DNA of 27,316 nt from positions 209,012-236,327 of the forward strand of contig BJOX01000139.1 of the NCBI GenBank assembly GCA_009731375.1, written 5' to 3'. The notes under the pieces are model-generated. The model was not told the origin of the DNA. It saw only the letters and a program-made list of their open reading frames with translations, and did not search any database. The stretch comes from Paulinella micropora (lineage: Eukaryota; Cercozoa; Imbricatea; Euglyphida). Positions 16,899 to 26,689 of this stretch are shown here, piece by piece. How positions within the stretch are numbered: position 1 is the first letter of the stretch; every line of letters begins with the position of its first letter. Made by a program: the position numbers and the translations under genes.

Positions 16899-18300
16899 CT
16901 AACTAAATCTATCACACGTCGGCTCTTCCGGACCGAAATCTTCTAAGATCAGTGTACTTTTTGGTGCAGAAAGAGTGCGTGACAAGTAAAGACCGGTTGA
17001 CATAGGAGAAACAGCTCCGTCAGAAAAAGAATGGTTGCTAGCTTTGGTGCTGCTCGGGATGGTCTGCAATGTGCGGTATGAAATGGAACCGCCAAAATCT
17101 GGAGAGACTCTGGAACCGCTAACATCTGGAGAGACTCTAGCGCCCATCGCCATGCCAAGCTTACGTCTAGATGTAGATCCCGAACTGGGTGCGGACTTAG
17201 ATGCAGGTTTAGAAGACGTTACAAGCTCTCTTGTAGCATTCTGATTCATTTCCACGGCCACAACATCTACAGGCTTGAAAACGTTGGAAGATGGCTTTAG
17301 GGGAGAATGATCAAGTGGCACGTAAAAGTTGACAGCAGTGTCGGTCAGCTGTCGGATTGGAGCGATGGCCGGGCTGGCTTCCGATGTGGGGTTTGGGTTT
17401 GGCCGTGGCCGCGAACAGCCAGGCGCTGGAGAGAGAGTAACGTTTGTCGCCGAGTCAAGCTTACGAGTGAACGCAGGTAGCGAGCTGGGTGCAGAATTCG
17501 ATCCAGGTTTAGAAGACGGAGTCTCTGGTGCAGGCTCTCTTGTAGAAGTATGATCAAGCACTGCTGTTTTGCTACGCAGTCTTACAGGAGCATCATCGGG
17601 GCGGTGATCAAGGTCATCTGGGGTAGGTGACTTGGCGAGCGATCTTTGACATAAGGCAGGACTGCTTTGCGACAAAGAGTCCACAGCTTCGACTCTTAAA
17701 TTATCACCGTAAATGGGTAACACGGTGGGAACAGACTGACAAACAAGCAAACTAGGCGACCTTGGCTTGCCATCCAGTGGTTGAGGCAGCAAATTCAAAA
17801 GGAGGAGAGAGAGTGGGTCTGGAGACATATTGCCTAGCGCGGCCAGTGCCGATGTATGAAAGTCGTCGTCGGAGGAAGCAGCAAGCGCCTCGACCCTTCG
17901 AGCGCTGTTTCTGCTGCTCGAGCCATCCTGCAAAAGCGCGCTGGGCGCAGCGGGTGGGGCAGCCGCAACTTCGTTCGACTTGGCCACTTTGCCCTGATAC
18001 AAACAACATAAAGCACAAAGGAGAACAATATGAGTGGAGAGCCATCATCGAACATGAGCAGGCAGGAGCAAGGCTGGACCTCTCTGTATGACTGCAGAAA
18101 GGAGGCATCGAGAGGTAGGGACATGGAGCGAGAAGGCTTCCACTCACGGGGAAGCTCCGTTTCCATCTTGGGAGAATCGGCCTCTGACACGGGGATGACC
18201 GCACGCGGACTGTGGTCTTTGCTGTTTTTTCGTACTGGCCACTGTGGGATTTCAATTTTGAGCGGGAGGGGCCGCGAAAGGTGGCCTCTACCACGACGAC
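16899..18300 (-). CDS. Ser/Pro-rich protein, last two exons
   Basis: Two exons are read on the minus strand: 18300-18148 (51 codons, after a UG-rich acceptor ending TTAG, before a perfect GTGAGT donor) and 17993-16899 (364 codons plus stop, after TATCAG). Both junctions are phase 0. The protein is low-complexity, rich in Ser, Pro and Ala. A segment around SSKPGSNSAPSS repeats later as SSKPASKSAPSS, and RVSPD occurs twice. No folded domain is recognised; it is probably a disordered, phosphorylatable tail. The 5' part is missing: it may be a separate gene whose first exons I cannot find, or an alternative end of the seven-TM gene upstream, whose exon 4 ends in the matching phase. Confidence 0.5.
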
Positions 18301-19233
18301 CTAACACACACATATATCGCATACAGGCATACATGCAAACACATCTTGTAAATGGCGTAGTTCCACAATGACTGATCAAAATACTTCCCCAGACGAGCAA
18401 ATAATTACAAAAGAAACACTGACAAACAAGTTGGTTGATCAAATTATAAGTATTTTGCATCTTCAGCTTGACTAAACATACATTTCAGGTGATATAGGAG
18501 TTAAGGGGCAACCGGCTTCACGACAGGCAGCCAGTGGTATCGCTATTTGCGGTGATGATGTGAGGCAAGCTCACATCATCGAGTCATAGACATCACATCA
18601 ATAAACAGCAGAAAAAACATCTGCACATGCGCTACTCGCACTCACTCGCATTGGTTTCCTCATAATCCACAGCTTGTGTGTGTTCTATTCACCACCAAAA
18701 GGGCGTCGAATGACATCCTGTGACACACTTCAAACTCAGAAATTCACGATAGACCATAACCAAAGCTTCTGCAAAACCTGTCCAATGCTCGCTAGTTTTC
18801 CCCTCCCTGTGGGTACACAGCCCCATTAAGGCATGAATGATCCATGCACAGTGACGAATCAAGACAGAATGGAACTTGAGCATGACCACTTTACGATTCG
18901 CCTACACACGAGTATACATTACTGATGCATTTTTACATCGATCTCTGTCTGTCTACAGGAAAACAACAGCAGCAACAACTCCTGCCCTACACTATTACAG
19001 AGAATCCTAGTTACTAAGCACTATAAATATGTCAGCTTTCCTGGAAGTAGTTCTCAGTCAATATCTTGCTTTCATGGCTCAGGCAGCACCTCATTTGAAT
19101 GCTCTTTTCATAAGCTTTCTCTAACGATATATTTCTCAAAGCTTTCTCTAACGATCTATTGCTCAATCTACATTCTTGCTTAAAAACGAGACTCTTGACA
19201 TGCTTTAGAGTGGTGGTGGAGCTGCCACCCACC

Positions 19234-19238
<5 letters not shown>
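18301..19238. other. Non-coding spacer or intron
   Basis: No exon is supported. It contains a perfect small hairpin at 18554-18580 and a tandem pair of AAGCTTTCTCTAACGAT (19112-19128 and 19139-19155). If the seven-TM gene splices to the exon at 18300, this is intron. Confidence 0.4.
18554..18580. repeat. Small perfect hairpin
   Basis: GATGATGTGAG and CTCACATCATC form a perfect 11-bp stem around the loop GCAAG. Confidence 0.85.
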
Positions 19239-19280
<42 letters not shown>

Positions 19281-19496
19281 ACTCACTCACACACACACAC
19301 ACACACACAGACAAAGACACAGACACAGACACAGACACACAGACACAGACACAGACACAGACACAGACACAGACACAGACACAGACAAAGACACAGACAC
19401 ACAGACACAGACACAGACACAGACACAGACACACACACACACACAGACACACACGGACACACACACGCACATGGACACGCACATAGACACGGACAC
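19228..19496. repeat. (CA)n / (CAGACA)n microsatellite
   Basis: About 270 bp of CCCA, CA, CTCA and CAGACA units. On the minus strand it is UG-rich RNA that starts directly after the stop codon of the exon at 19502. Frames across it encode only Thr/His/Asp or Cys/Val runs. Confidence 0.95.
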
Positions 19497-19501
19497 GCTA
19501 A

Positions 19502-22500
19502 CTAAGATGCTCTCCTCTCATGCTGTCTGCTAAGGCACGGACTTTGGTTGGCTGAGGACTGTGTGCTGCGCGAAGGACTGCGGCGCTCCCTCCTGGAGTG
19601 CGTGTGGGAAAAAGAACGTGCTCGATTAGTCCTTGTGCCTTGGGGCGGCGGCGGCTGTATGCGCGTGTCGCTCTTGCCTCGAGACCGCTCGCGCGACCTC
19701 CAGCCCCAGCCACTCCGCCAGCTATGGCCTTTCTGATCACCATCGCAACTTTTCGATCTGTACACTCCAGCTCTTTCCTCTTGACAACTTTGCGATCTGT
19801 GCACTTTACGCACCGCGGGCTGATACTGCGCGGCCGGACCTAAGAAGTCCGTGTCCGCTGAACCGTGTCTGCTCCTGCTGCTCTTGCTCTTGCTCTTGCT
19901 CTGACTCTTTCTGCGGGAGCGCCGCCAGTTCATGGGAACGAGTGAGTCCGGCACCTCCGCCACTGGTGGCTGGTACCAGCCTTTCAATTGCCCCTGCACA
20001 CACACACACAAGTAGACATGCATAAATCAGAACATCAGATGTCAGTTACTACGCACTTGATCTACAAATGTGCTTTTTACTAAATGCGATCTCAATTTCT
20101 TAATGATGTTCCGGTATAAGCTAACTTGACAGCTTTTTTTACATAAGCTTTCTAAAAGATGTATGGCTGAAGCTCTAGATTTGGAATTTGGCTAAATCAA
20201 GGTGCTCCAAGTGGGCTTGAAGTCTTCTCGGCGCTTAATACGTTGCATGTATACGAAGATGACTATTCTCGTCTCGTATGATTCGCTGCTGCTCACCGTG
20301 GTGGGGCTGTCTTTTCGGGATGGGGTTGGTTGCGCGGGCGGTGACTGCTCCAGTCCTGGCGGATTATCCACATCCTGCAACATGCAGAACACATTCTATT
20401 CTACGGCACACCCGCAATAGGTGCGAGGTTCGGCGAGCTCCAAATGTGATTTTCCCGAACATCGAACATTGTAAGGACTGTTACACCCTACCAATGGTTG
20501 ATGTCGCCTTAATAGATATTGCTGGGATTCTGTTCACTGCGAAGTTAAAAAAGAGACAGGAGGACGATACCTCTTCGATAGGAAAGTCCGTGTGGCACTG
20601 CAAGCGCCTGCTGTTTGATGGGTTTTCTGCCACAGGACAAGGTAGGAGCTTTGTTTCTACTATCTATGGCTAAAATGCATGTGTATATATCTGGTGCATA
20701 CACACAGGCATTACACACAAATGATTTATCCGCCCTACAACTATACCAAATAAGACCCAGACACAATCATGTGACAGGATCGCTGTTGCTAAGCATTATG
20801 ACAAATGAACTCCCTTACTTTCACGAGGTTGTTCTTAGTCGCAATTTACTTTTATAGTTAGGGTAGCAACATCGTTTAAAAGCTCTCTTCATAAATATCT
20901 AATGAGCAATGTTCAGGATCTAGATAAAAGCAAGGACTGAGAACGAAGCCGATGTGGGAAAACGCAAGAAAAATTTTTGTCGTTATGCTTAGTAACTGAG
21001 ATCCTCTGCTGCACATGGGCACCTGGTTCCGGCGGCGACGACCGATAGACTTCATGGACTGACTCACCCATCAGTCCTGGGAGGCCAGCTTCAAGCCCAA
21101 CTTCAAGCGCGATGAATGTGGGCTGTTTTGCTTCCCGTGTGGAACCATCCTGAGAGCACTGTCAACGCAACATGCCATACCACTGCAAACCAAGGCAGCA
21201 CAGGCGCAAGTTGAGGCGCGCAGGCCACGACTATTGTCGAGTGAGATATGCAAGCCCTGGCTACATGGCTCAATGCAAGAGCTGAGCAGGCAATGGCTCA
21301 CTTCTTGACATGTTCGCGAGCTGTTTCCTTTCCGTAAAGGAACTATACTGAAAGCACGGTAAATCTGATAGGACACATAAAGTGCGCTAAGATATCCTTT
21401 TTAGAGCATGCACCGTTGCATGCCTCAATCCGCGAAAGAATTGTGCGCGTATAGATGCAGGTATTCTGTTTGTGAGTCATGCATGTTACATGTCTGTTAT
21501 GTATGTGGTGCATTTGTGTCTTTATATTTGTGTTTGTATATCTTGTTGTGACCCGAGGAGCCCACTTAGTATTAGAGGAAGGCGAAGGCGTGCAACCTGC
21601 AGCAACCAAAACTAGTTATATATATCACAGCAGTTGTCATGGGCCAAACCCGAAAAGGGGCGCCCGCTGGCGGAAATTTTTGGTACAAGCCTTTCCATAT
21701 GTGAGTGAACGCGTTGTTCGTAAAATCAGCCTGGAATGTGGTGAAAGCTCAACCACTCACTGCTGGTGTGGTGACAGCTCAACCACAACATGTACTTGAT
21801 TTTTCGGATTCAGTGGCAGTGATGAAGATGCTCATGACATCTAAAAATCTAGAATTACTGTGAACTAAGCCCATTTCTGCCACCTGGAAGTTACTTCCGG
21901 TTGCAAGTGGTACATGTGGCAAAAGATTCTGGTGTGATATTTCTCTGATTTTAGGTTGCGAGATTAAATTTTGATTTTTTTCTAACTCATGTGCAGGCAT
22001 ATCGAACAGTTTGACGACCTCATGGCAGACATCAGCAGTTTGGCCATGATTTCTATTGGACGGTTGATCCTTACAATATTTATCCTCTCTCATCCTTCTT
22101 CATTTTTTCTTTCTTTCTTCTGTGGTGAGCTTTAATTTCACAACATCTCAAGCAAAGGGAGAAACCAGGATATTTTGCTATTTTTTTCTGATGAAAAACT
22201 GGACACATTTGCGCTAGTTGTTAAAAAACTCTGTTGAAAAACTCTGTTGACAGCTCGCAAAATCGGTTTCGCTGCTCACATCAGGCCTCATGCGAAACTT
22301 GCCTGGGGCTCGCTGTAGAAAGCAGGCCCATCCTCGCTGAAAACTGCACATTCTATCCTCGCCACAAAAGCGGATATTTTACAGGACATGATAATATATT
22401 TACTATGTCATGATGATAATAAATTGAACTGTGCAATATCGTATATTAACATGTTTTCACATGTGCGTACACATATTTAGTGATACCCTCTGAGTGCTTT

Positions 22501-23851
22501 TGCTCTGTCGCGGTCGGCGGCGTGCGCAGCTCTCTGTCCAGCGGCGAAGGCAGTTCAGGTCGCGTCAACCTGCACGTCAAGAGTGCATCGCGTCGCAAAC
22601 ATTGCCCACAAAAGTTTCTGCAGACATGAAATGAACCAACAAAGAGTGCGGTTACTACATTTACTACATAGCACCATTCCAACGAGCTTTTCTTAATTTT
22701 TCAGGCCTTCGTTCTTCGTCGATCATCGCCTTCAGAGCCTGAGTACTTCCTCTCTGGAAAGCTTACAACAAGAACTTTAAACGAGTCGCGACCCAAGCAA
22801 GAAAAGCTCTTGAAAAGTAGGAACATTGTTATTATGCTAGGAAAGAGCGATCCTCTCCCACGTACCGAGGCTGGCGGACGATAGGAAGCGCTTCTCTGAA
22901 CTTGCTGGACTGCGTAGTCTGGAGACCCAACTTGTGCTGCTGCCACATCCCCCTGTAGGTTTCCACCGTGCTCTTGTAGAGGAAGACTACCGTGCTAAGG
23001 ACCACCGCCTGTGCCAGTAGCCACAGATAATAGCTAACGATACCGTAGCCTTGCCGCCATCCCAGCGCGATGGAAATAGCCGCGACAAGATTCAGCAGGG
23101 CCAGACACAGGTACGTGGGCAGCATCAGACGGCCCGCACTCCGTATGCGGTCTGTGACTCGAACAATGGGCCTGTGTGACGGTTTCAAGCTCAGCATCAC
23201 AAGCTTGGCGCGTGAATACGAGCGGGTCCTTTGGGAGGGCGAGTTGGCCACCACGAGCTGCGCAATAATATCCTCCGCACAGCTGTGGAAGAATAGACCC
23301 GTCATGACGTCGATGAGCATGCAGCCGACTGAGGCGACCACAACCATGGTCCTTTTCTCCTCATCGGACAGTCCCACCAATAGACAAGCACAGACCAGCC
23401 ACGCCAGGACCATGGCCATGTAGGCATATTGCATCCGATAGATATCTCGGCGCCGGGAATCCGACACTTGCAAAGCCACCGTCAAGAGCCGCCACTGCGT
23501 GACCAAGCTGCTGACCACATACAGGCTCAAAAGCTGCGGTGCCGCCTGGAATGCAACCTCCAGCCTTCCATCCGACTTGTTGAGCATGAGTAAGTCTAGC
23601 AGGTACAGCATCGCCGCGCACCCCAACAACAGGTGCAACCATATGAAATACCTCACGCCCTTCTGTCGCGCCCTCACGGCGGACATCTGACTTGTCAGCG
23701 CTCGCACACGGGCAATTTGCAGCAGACATACGGCTACGACGACTCCGAACACGAGCAGTAAGGAAACGGACATGTACAGCTGCCATCCGCAGGTGGGGAG
23801 AACCGTTTGGAAGTGTTCTGACGACCTGACAGAAATTCGAAGGAGCAACAT
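19502..23851 (-). CDS. Seven-transmembrane protein with Arg/Ser-rich tail, five exons
   Basis: Exons on the minus strand: 23851-22866, 22617-22487, 20669-20571, 20355-20297 and 19993-19502 (TAG). All introns are GT-AG and every junction phase (2, 1, 1, 0) fits, giving 588 residues. Exon 1 carries seven hydrophobic segments near residues 26-47, 68-90, 99-120, 141-161, 168-190, 242-264 and 270-292, with a short N-terminus. A long loop, basic and Ser-rich, between segments 5 and 6 is probably cytosolic. Exon 2 adds a CxxC (FCGQC). Exon 5 is rich in Arg and Ser ([22 protein letters not shown]). The family is not recognised; a receptor-like or other seven-TM membrane protein is possible. Exon 1 is firm; exons 3 and 4 are less so. 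The acceptor before exon 5 is a GT repeat, not a pyrimidine tract. Confidence 0.6.
21063..21308 (+). CDS. Possible plus-strand exon in the intron
   Basis: An open plus-strand frame follows an acceptor-like CATCAG (21074) and runs to TGA at 21306-21308, about 78 codons. Its composition looks coding, with a Cys cluster CGLFCFPC and a mixed helical remainder, more so than the opposite-strand frame. No start or upstream exon is found and no family is recognised. It could be a terminal exon or a decayed gene piece. Confidence 0.25.
   Translation, partial: LTHQSWEASFKPNFKRDECGLFCFPCGTILRALSTQHAIPLQTKAAQAQVEARRPRLLSSEICKPWLHGSMQELSRQWLTS
21639..22124 (+). CDS. Possible small spliced plus-strand gene in the intron
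   Basis: An ATG at 21639 opens 62 nt that end in a perfect GTGAGT donor (21701). The acceptor at 21996 has a strong pyrimidine tract and a CTAAC branch-like site 10 bases upstream of the AG. The join keeps the frame and reads on as a helical stretch ([13 protein letters not shown]) and a hydrophobic one. A GTGAGC donor follows at 22125, and a third exon may begin near 22287. The splice signals are better than chance would suggest, but the peptide is short and not recognised. Confidence 0.3.
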
Positions 23852-24107
23852 AGGTTTTTGTGCTTTGAACGCTGTGCATCGATCTTGAAAGCTCTCTTCA
23901 TAAGCTTTCTAATGAGTCATAATTTACACTAGCTAGGTAAAAATTTTCTATCAAAGGAGCACTTCAAGTTTGCAGTTTCTAGCCGAGTTCCTAATTGGCC
24001 CTTCCAATGACTCCCTCTAGAAAGAAGAAATATGCCGCAAAACAATTTCAAGCATATATGATTACATTCGAAATATGCAAATCTGTCAATGATGAGGTAG
24101 CATGTTT

Positions 24108-24109
<2 letters not shown>
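23852..24109. promoter_or_regulatory. Upstream region of the seven-TM gene
   Basis: This AT-rich region holds the presumed 5' UTR and promoter of the minus-strand gene. It contains the clearest copy of a dispersed motif, CTCTTCATAAGCTTTCTAAT (23893-23912). No core promoter element is certain. Confidence 0.3.
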
Positions 24110-24144
<35 letters not shown>

Positions 24145-24147
24145 TAA
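24110..24147. repeat. (AAT)n microsatellite
   Basis: About ten AAT units with one AAC lie at the 3' (minus-strand) end of SINE copy 3 and act as its (ATT)n tail. Confidence 0.95.
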
Positions 24148-24418
24148 TAGTGCTTCTCTGTCAATGGCTGATGCATTTCTGCACATGCGCCTCCATCGTC
24201 TCACCCGTGAGGGGAGTACGAAGAATTGACGATAAGCTCTAATGACACCCCCGCAAGGGCAGTTCCAACACTTCCAGACGGGCCGGTATGTTCAATGAAA
24301 ATACTGGTCCAGAAATAGACCGGTATGTTCAATGAAAATACTGGTGGCACCGACGGGAATCGAACTGGCGACAGGGCCCAGATGGTAGAACTTGACCACT
24401 GGGCTATCACGGTGTCCA
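24148..24418 (-). repeat. tRNA-derived SINE, copy 3 (full length)
   Basis: This 271-bp full copy is one base different by eye from the copy at 895-1165, 23 kb away. The A box (complement of 24396-24406) and B box (complement of 24356-24366) are 29 bp apart, a spacing that suits RNA polymerase III. The tRNA-like part ends in ACCA before the body. Confidence 0.8.
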
Positions 24419-24451
24419 TAATAATCATAATAATAATAATGACAATGATGA

Positions 24452-24486
<35 letters not shown>

Positions 24487-24519
24487 ACAATAATAATAAT
24501 TATTATAATAATAATAATT
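24419..24519. repeat. Mixed trinucleotide tract (AAT, ACT, ATT)
   Basis: AAT units, then about ten ACT units, then AAT and ATT units join SINE copy 3 to the GC-rich repeat. Frames here encode homopolymer runs only. Confidence 0.95.
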
Positions 24520-24668
24520 AGGGGCTGCGCCAACACCTGAAACGATGGTTTGCGGTGCGCGAATTCGCGCACCCCCCCTCCCCCCTCGGTCTGGGGTTCC
24601 GGGGGGAGGGCCCCCCGGACATTCCCTTCCCCGTCGACAGGGTACGTTAAATCGCCGGAGGTACCAGC
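24520..24668 (-). repeat. GC-rich dispersed repeat, copy A
   Basis: It starts GGGGCTGCGCCAACACCTGA and ends in a conserved block around CCGTCGACAGGGTACGTT and GCCGGAGGTACC. It recurs at 26523-26680, and its right half recurs at about 25008-25095. In copies A and C the left edge abuts a trinucleotide run and then a SINE, so on the minus strand it also has an (ATT)n tail. It may be a second short retroposon that travels with the SINE. Confidence 0.65.
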
Positions 24669-24688
24669 ACAACGCAAGTGTAAGCTCT

Positions 24689-24989
24689 GGTGGCACAAAA
24701 ACCTAAATCTCTGGTGTTTGTGCCACCCGGCATCAAATTTTTGGATCTCCGAAGAGAGCTCACCGAGAGGTGTCGGCTACACCAAACATCAGCCTCAAAC
24801 TCCCTCTGGTGTGCGCGAACGGCGCCTGGTGGCGCAAAAACCTAAATTTTCTGGTTTTCACGCCACCGGACACCACAATTTTTATATTTTCGAAGAGCGC
24901 TCATCAAGAAGGGTCAGATACACCAAACTGGTGTGCGCAAACGGCGCCTGATGGCAAAAAGACCTCAATTTTCTGGTGTGGGTGCCACC
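24689..24989. repeat. Tandem repeat, 122-139-bp unit with conserved hairpin
   Basis: Two units and part of a third begin at 24689, 24828 and 24950. Each starts with a GGTGGC-type arm and has the matching arm 23-30 bases on (24719-24727, 24861-24867, 24983-24989). A second pair, ACACCA and TGGTGT, lies further along the first two units. Open frames through it have no conserved protein. Confidence 0.75.
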
Positions 24990-25007
24990 CGCGACCAGAA
25001 CGGGTAC

Positions 25008-25095
25008 GGGGCTTGTGTTCCCGGGGGTAGGGCCCCCCGGACCCCACCTGCCCCGTCGACAGGGTACGTTCAATTGCCGGAGGCACCGGCAAGTG
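25008..25095 (-). repeat. GC-rich dispersed repeat, copy B (partial)
   Basis: Only the right half of the family is present, including CCGTCGACAGGGTACGTTC and the GCCGGAGGCACCGGCAAGT end. It directly precedes the first satellite unit. Confidence 0.65.
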
Positions 25096-25099
25096 CAGC

Positions 25100-25648
25100 T
25101 AAAAAACAAGGAAATTTAGCATTCAGGAACTACCCTAACGCAAATATTTGCGTGACTTCCAAAGAAAATATATCAGCATCAACATCGAGTCAGGGGCTAG
25201 TCACCCTGCCAATATGAACTCCCAACTCCTCCTGGTTCCCACAAACCATGATTTATTCCGATGGGAGAGCAGAAAATAGGCTAAAAAAACAAGGAATTTT
25301 AGCATTCAGGACACTCCCCTAACGCAAATATTTGCGTGAATTCCAAAAAAATTATACGAGCATCAACATCGAGTCTGGAGCTAGCCACCCTGCAAATATG
25401 AGCTCCCAACCCCTCCTGGTTCACACAAACCATGATTTATTCCGATAGGGGTGCGAAAAAAACAAGGAAATTTGGCATTCAGGACACTCCCGTAACGCAA
25501 ATATTTGCGTGACTTTCAAAAGAATCATACCAGCATCAACATCGAGTCTGGGGCTAGCCACCCTGCCAATATGAGCTCCGAACTCCTCCTGGTTCCCACA
25601 AACCATGATTTATTCCGACAGGGGTGCGGAAATGGGGGTGGGGTGGGG
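25100..25648. repeat. Satellite, about 175-bp unit, left block
   Basis: Three units are seen, with ATTCAGG at about 25121, 25304 and 25477. Each contains the perfect 16-bp palindrome ACGCAAATATTTGCGT (25138, 25322, 25495), then a conserved stretch with CATCAACATCGAGTC and AACCATGATTTATTCCGA. The third unit runs into a G-rich tract and the gap. Confidence 0.85.
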
Positions 25649-26266
25649 NNNNNNNNNNNNNNNNNNNNNNNNNNNNNNNNNNNNNNNNNNNNNNNNNNNN
25701 NNNNNNNNNNNNNNNNNNNNNNNNNNNNNNNNNNNNNNNNNNNNNNNNNNNNNNNNNNNNNNNNNNNNNNNNNNNNNNNNNNNNNNNNNNNNNNNNNNNN
25801 NNNNNNNNNNNNNNNNNNNNNNNNNNNNNNNNNNNNNNNNNNNNNNNNNNNNNNNNNNNNNNNNNNNNNNNNNNNNNNNNNNNNNNNNNNNNNNNNNNNN
25901 NNNNNNNNNNNNNNNNNNNNNNNNNNNNNNNNNNNNNNNNNNNNNNNNNNNNNNNNNNNNNNNNNNNNNNNNNNNNNNNNNNNNNNNNNNNNNNNNNNNN
26001 NNNNNNNNNNNNNNNNNNNNNNNNNNNNNNNNNNNNNNNNNNNNNNNNNNNNNNNNNNNNNNNNNNNNNNNNNNNNNNNNNNNNNNNNNNNNNNNNNNNN
26101 NNNNNNNNNNNNNNNNNNNNNNNNNNNNNNNNNNNNNNNNNNNNNNNNNNNNNNNNNNNNNNNNNNNNNNNNNNNNNNNNNNNNNNNNNNNNNNNNNNNN
26201 NNNNNNNNNNNNNNNNNNNNNNNNNNNNNNNNNNNNNNNNNNNNNNNNNNNNNNNNNNNNNNNNNN
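25649..26266. other. Assembly gap (618 N)
   Basis: Unsequenced bases. The gap starts directly after GGGGGTGGGGTGGGG and ends inside SINE copy 4. Its true length is not known from this sequence. Confidence 1.
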
Positions 26267-26475
26267 CCGTGAGGGGAGTACGAAGAATTGACGATAAGCT
26301 CTAATGACACCCCCGCAAGGGCAGTTCCAACACTTCCAGACGGGCCGGTATGTTCAATGAAAATACTGGTCCAGACGGATCGGTATGTTCAATGAAAATA
26401 CTGGTGGCACCGACAGGAATCGAACTGGCGACAGGGCCCAGATGGTAGAACTTGACCACTGGGCTCACGGTGTCC

Positions 26476-26476
<1 letters not shown>
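26267..26476 (-). repeat. tRNA-derived SINE, copy 4 (cut by the gap)
   Basis: The tRNA-like head and most of the body are present; the remainder lies in the N gap. The internal duplication is present, but its spacer differs (CCAGACGGAT instead of CCAGAAATAGA). The A box has lost two bases (GGGCTCACGG versus GGGCTATCACGG), so this copy is probably inactive. Confidence 0.75.
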
Positions 26477-26508
<32 letters not shown>

Positions 26509-26522
26509 TTAATAATAATAAC
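26477..26522. repeat. (AAT)n microsatellite
   Basis: About fourteen AAT units with one ATT interruption lie between SINE copy 4 and the GC-rich repeat. Confidence 0.95.
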
Positions 26523-26680
26523 TAGGGGCTGCGCCAACACCTGAAAGGATGGTTTGCGGTGCGCTTCGCGCACCCCCCGAAGCGCACCCCCCCTTCGGTT
26601 TGGGGTTCCCGGGGGGAGGGCCCCGGACCCCGCCTGCCTCGTCGACAGGGTACGTTCAATTGCCGCAGGTACCGGCAAGT
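26523..26680 (-). repeat. GC-rich dispersed repeat, copy C
   Basis: A full copy of the family starting at GGGGCTGCGCC. It includes an extra GCGCTTCGCGCACC and GAAGCGCACC stretch, TCGACAGGGTACGTTCAA and the GCCGCAGGTACCGGCAAGT end. It leads directly into the second satellite block, as copy B does. Confidence 0.65.
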
Positions 26681-26689
26681 TCTCCCAAA

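Larger units (their letters stand above)
20670..22486. other. Long intron of the seven-TM gene
   Basis: At about 1.8 kb it is far longer than the other introns. It carries plus-strand stretches that look exonic (21063-21308, 21639-22124), noted separately, and one copy of a dispersed motif at 20881-20910. Confidence 0.4.

Noticed and set aside
17834-18460. A 208-codon minus-strand frame overlapping the 18148-18300 exon in another frame
   Set aside because: Its phase does not fit the GTGAGT donor and the TATCAG acceptor, while the chosen frame is phase 0 on both sides. I cannot fully exclude it.
19159-19533. Thr/His/Asp-rich and Cys/Val-rich frames
   Set aside because: They are translations of the CA/CAGACA microsatellite.
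25505-26310. Frames of more than 220 codons across the N gap
   Set aside because: They consist almost entirely of unknown bases.
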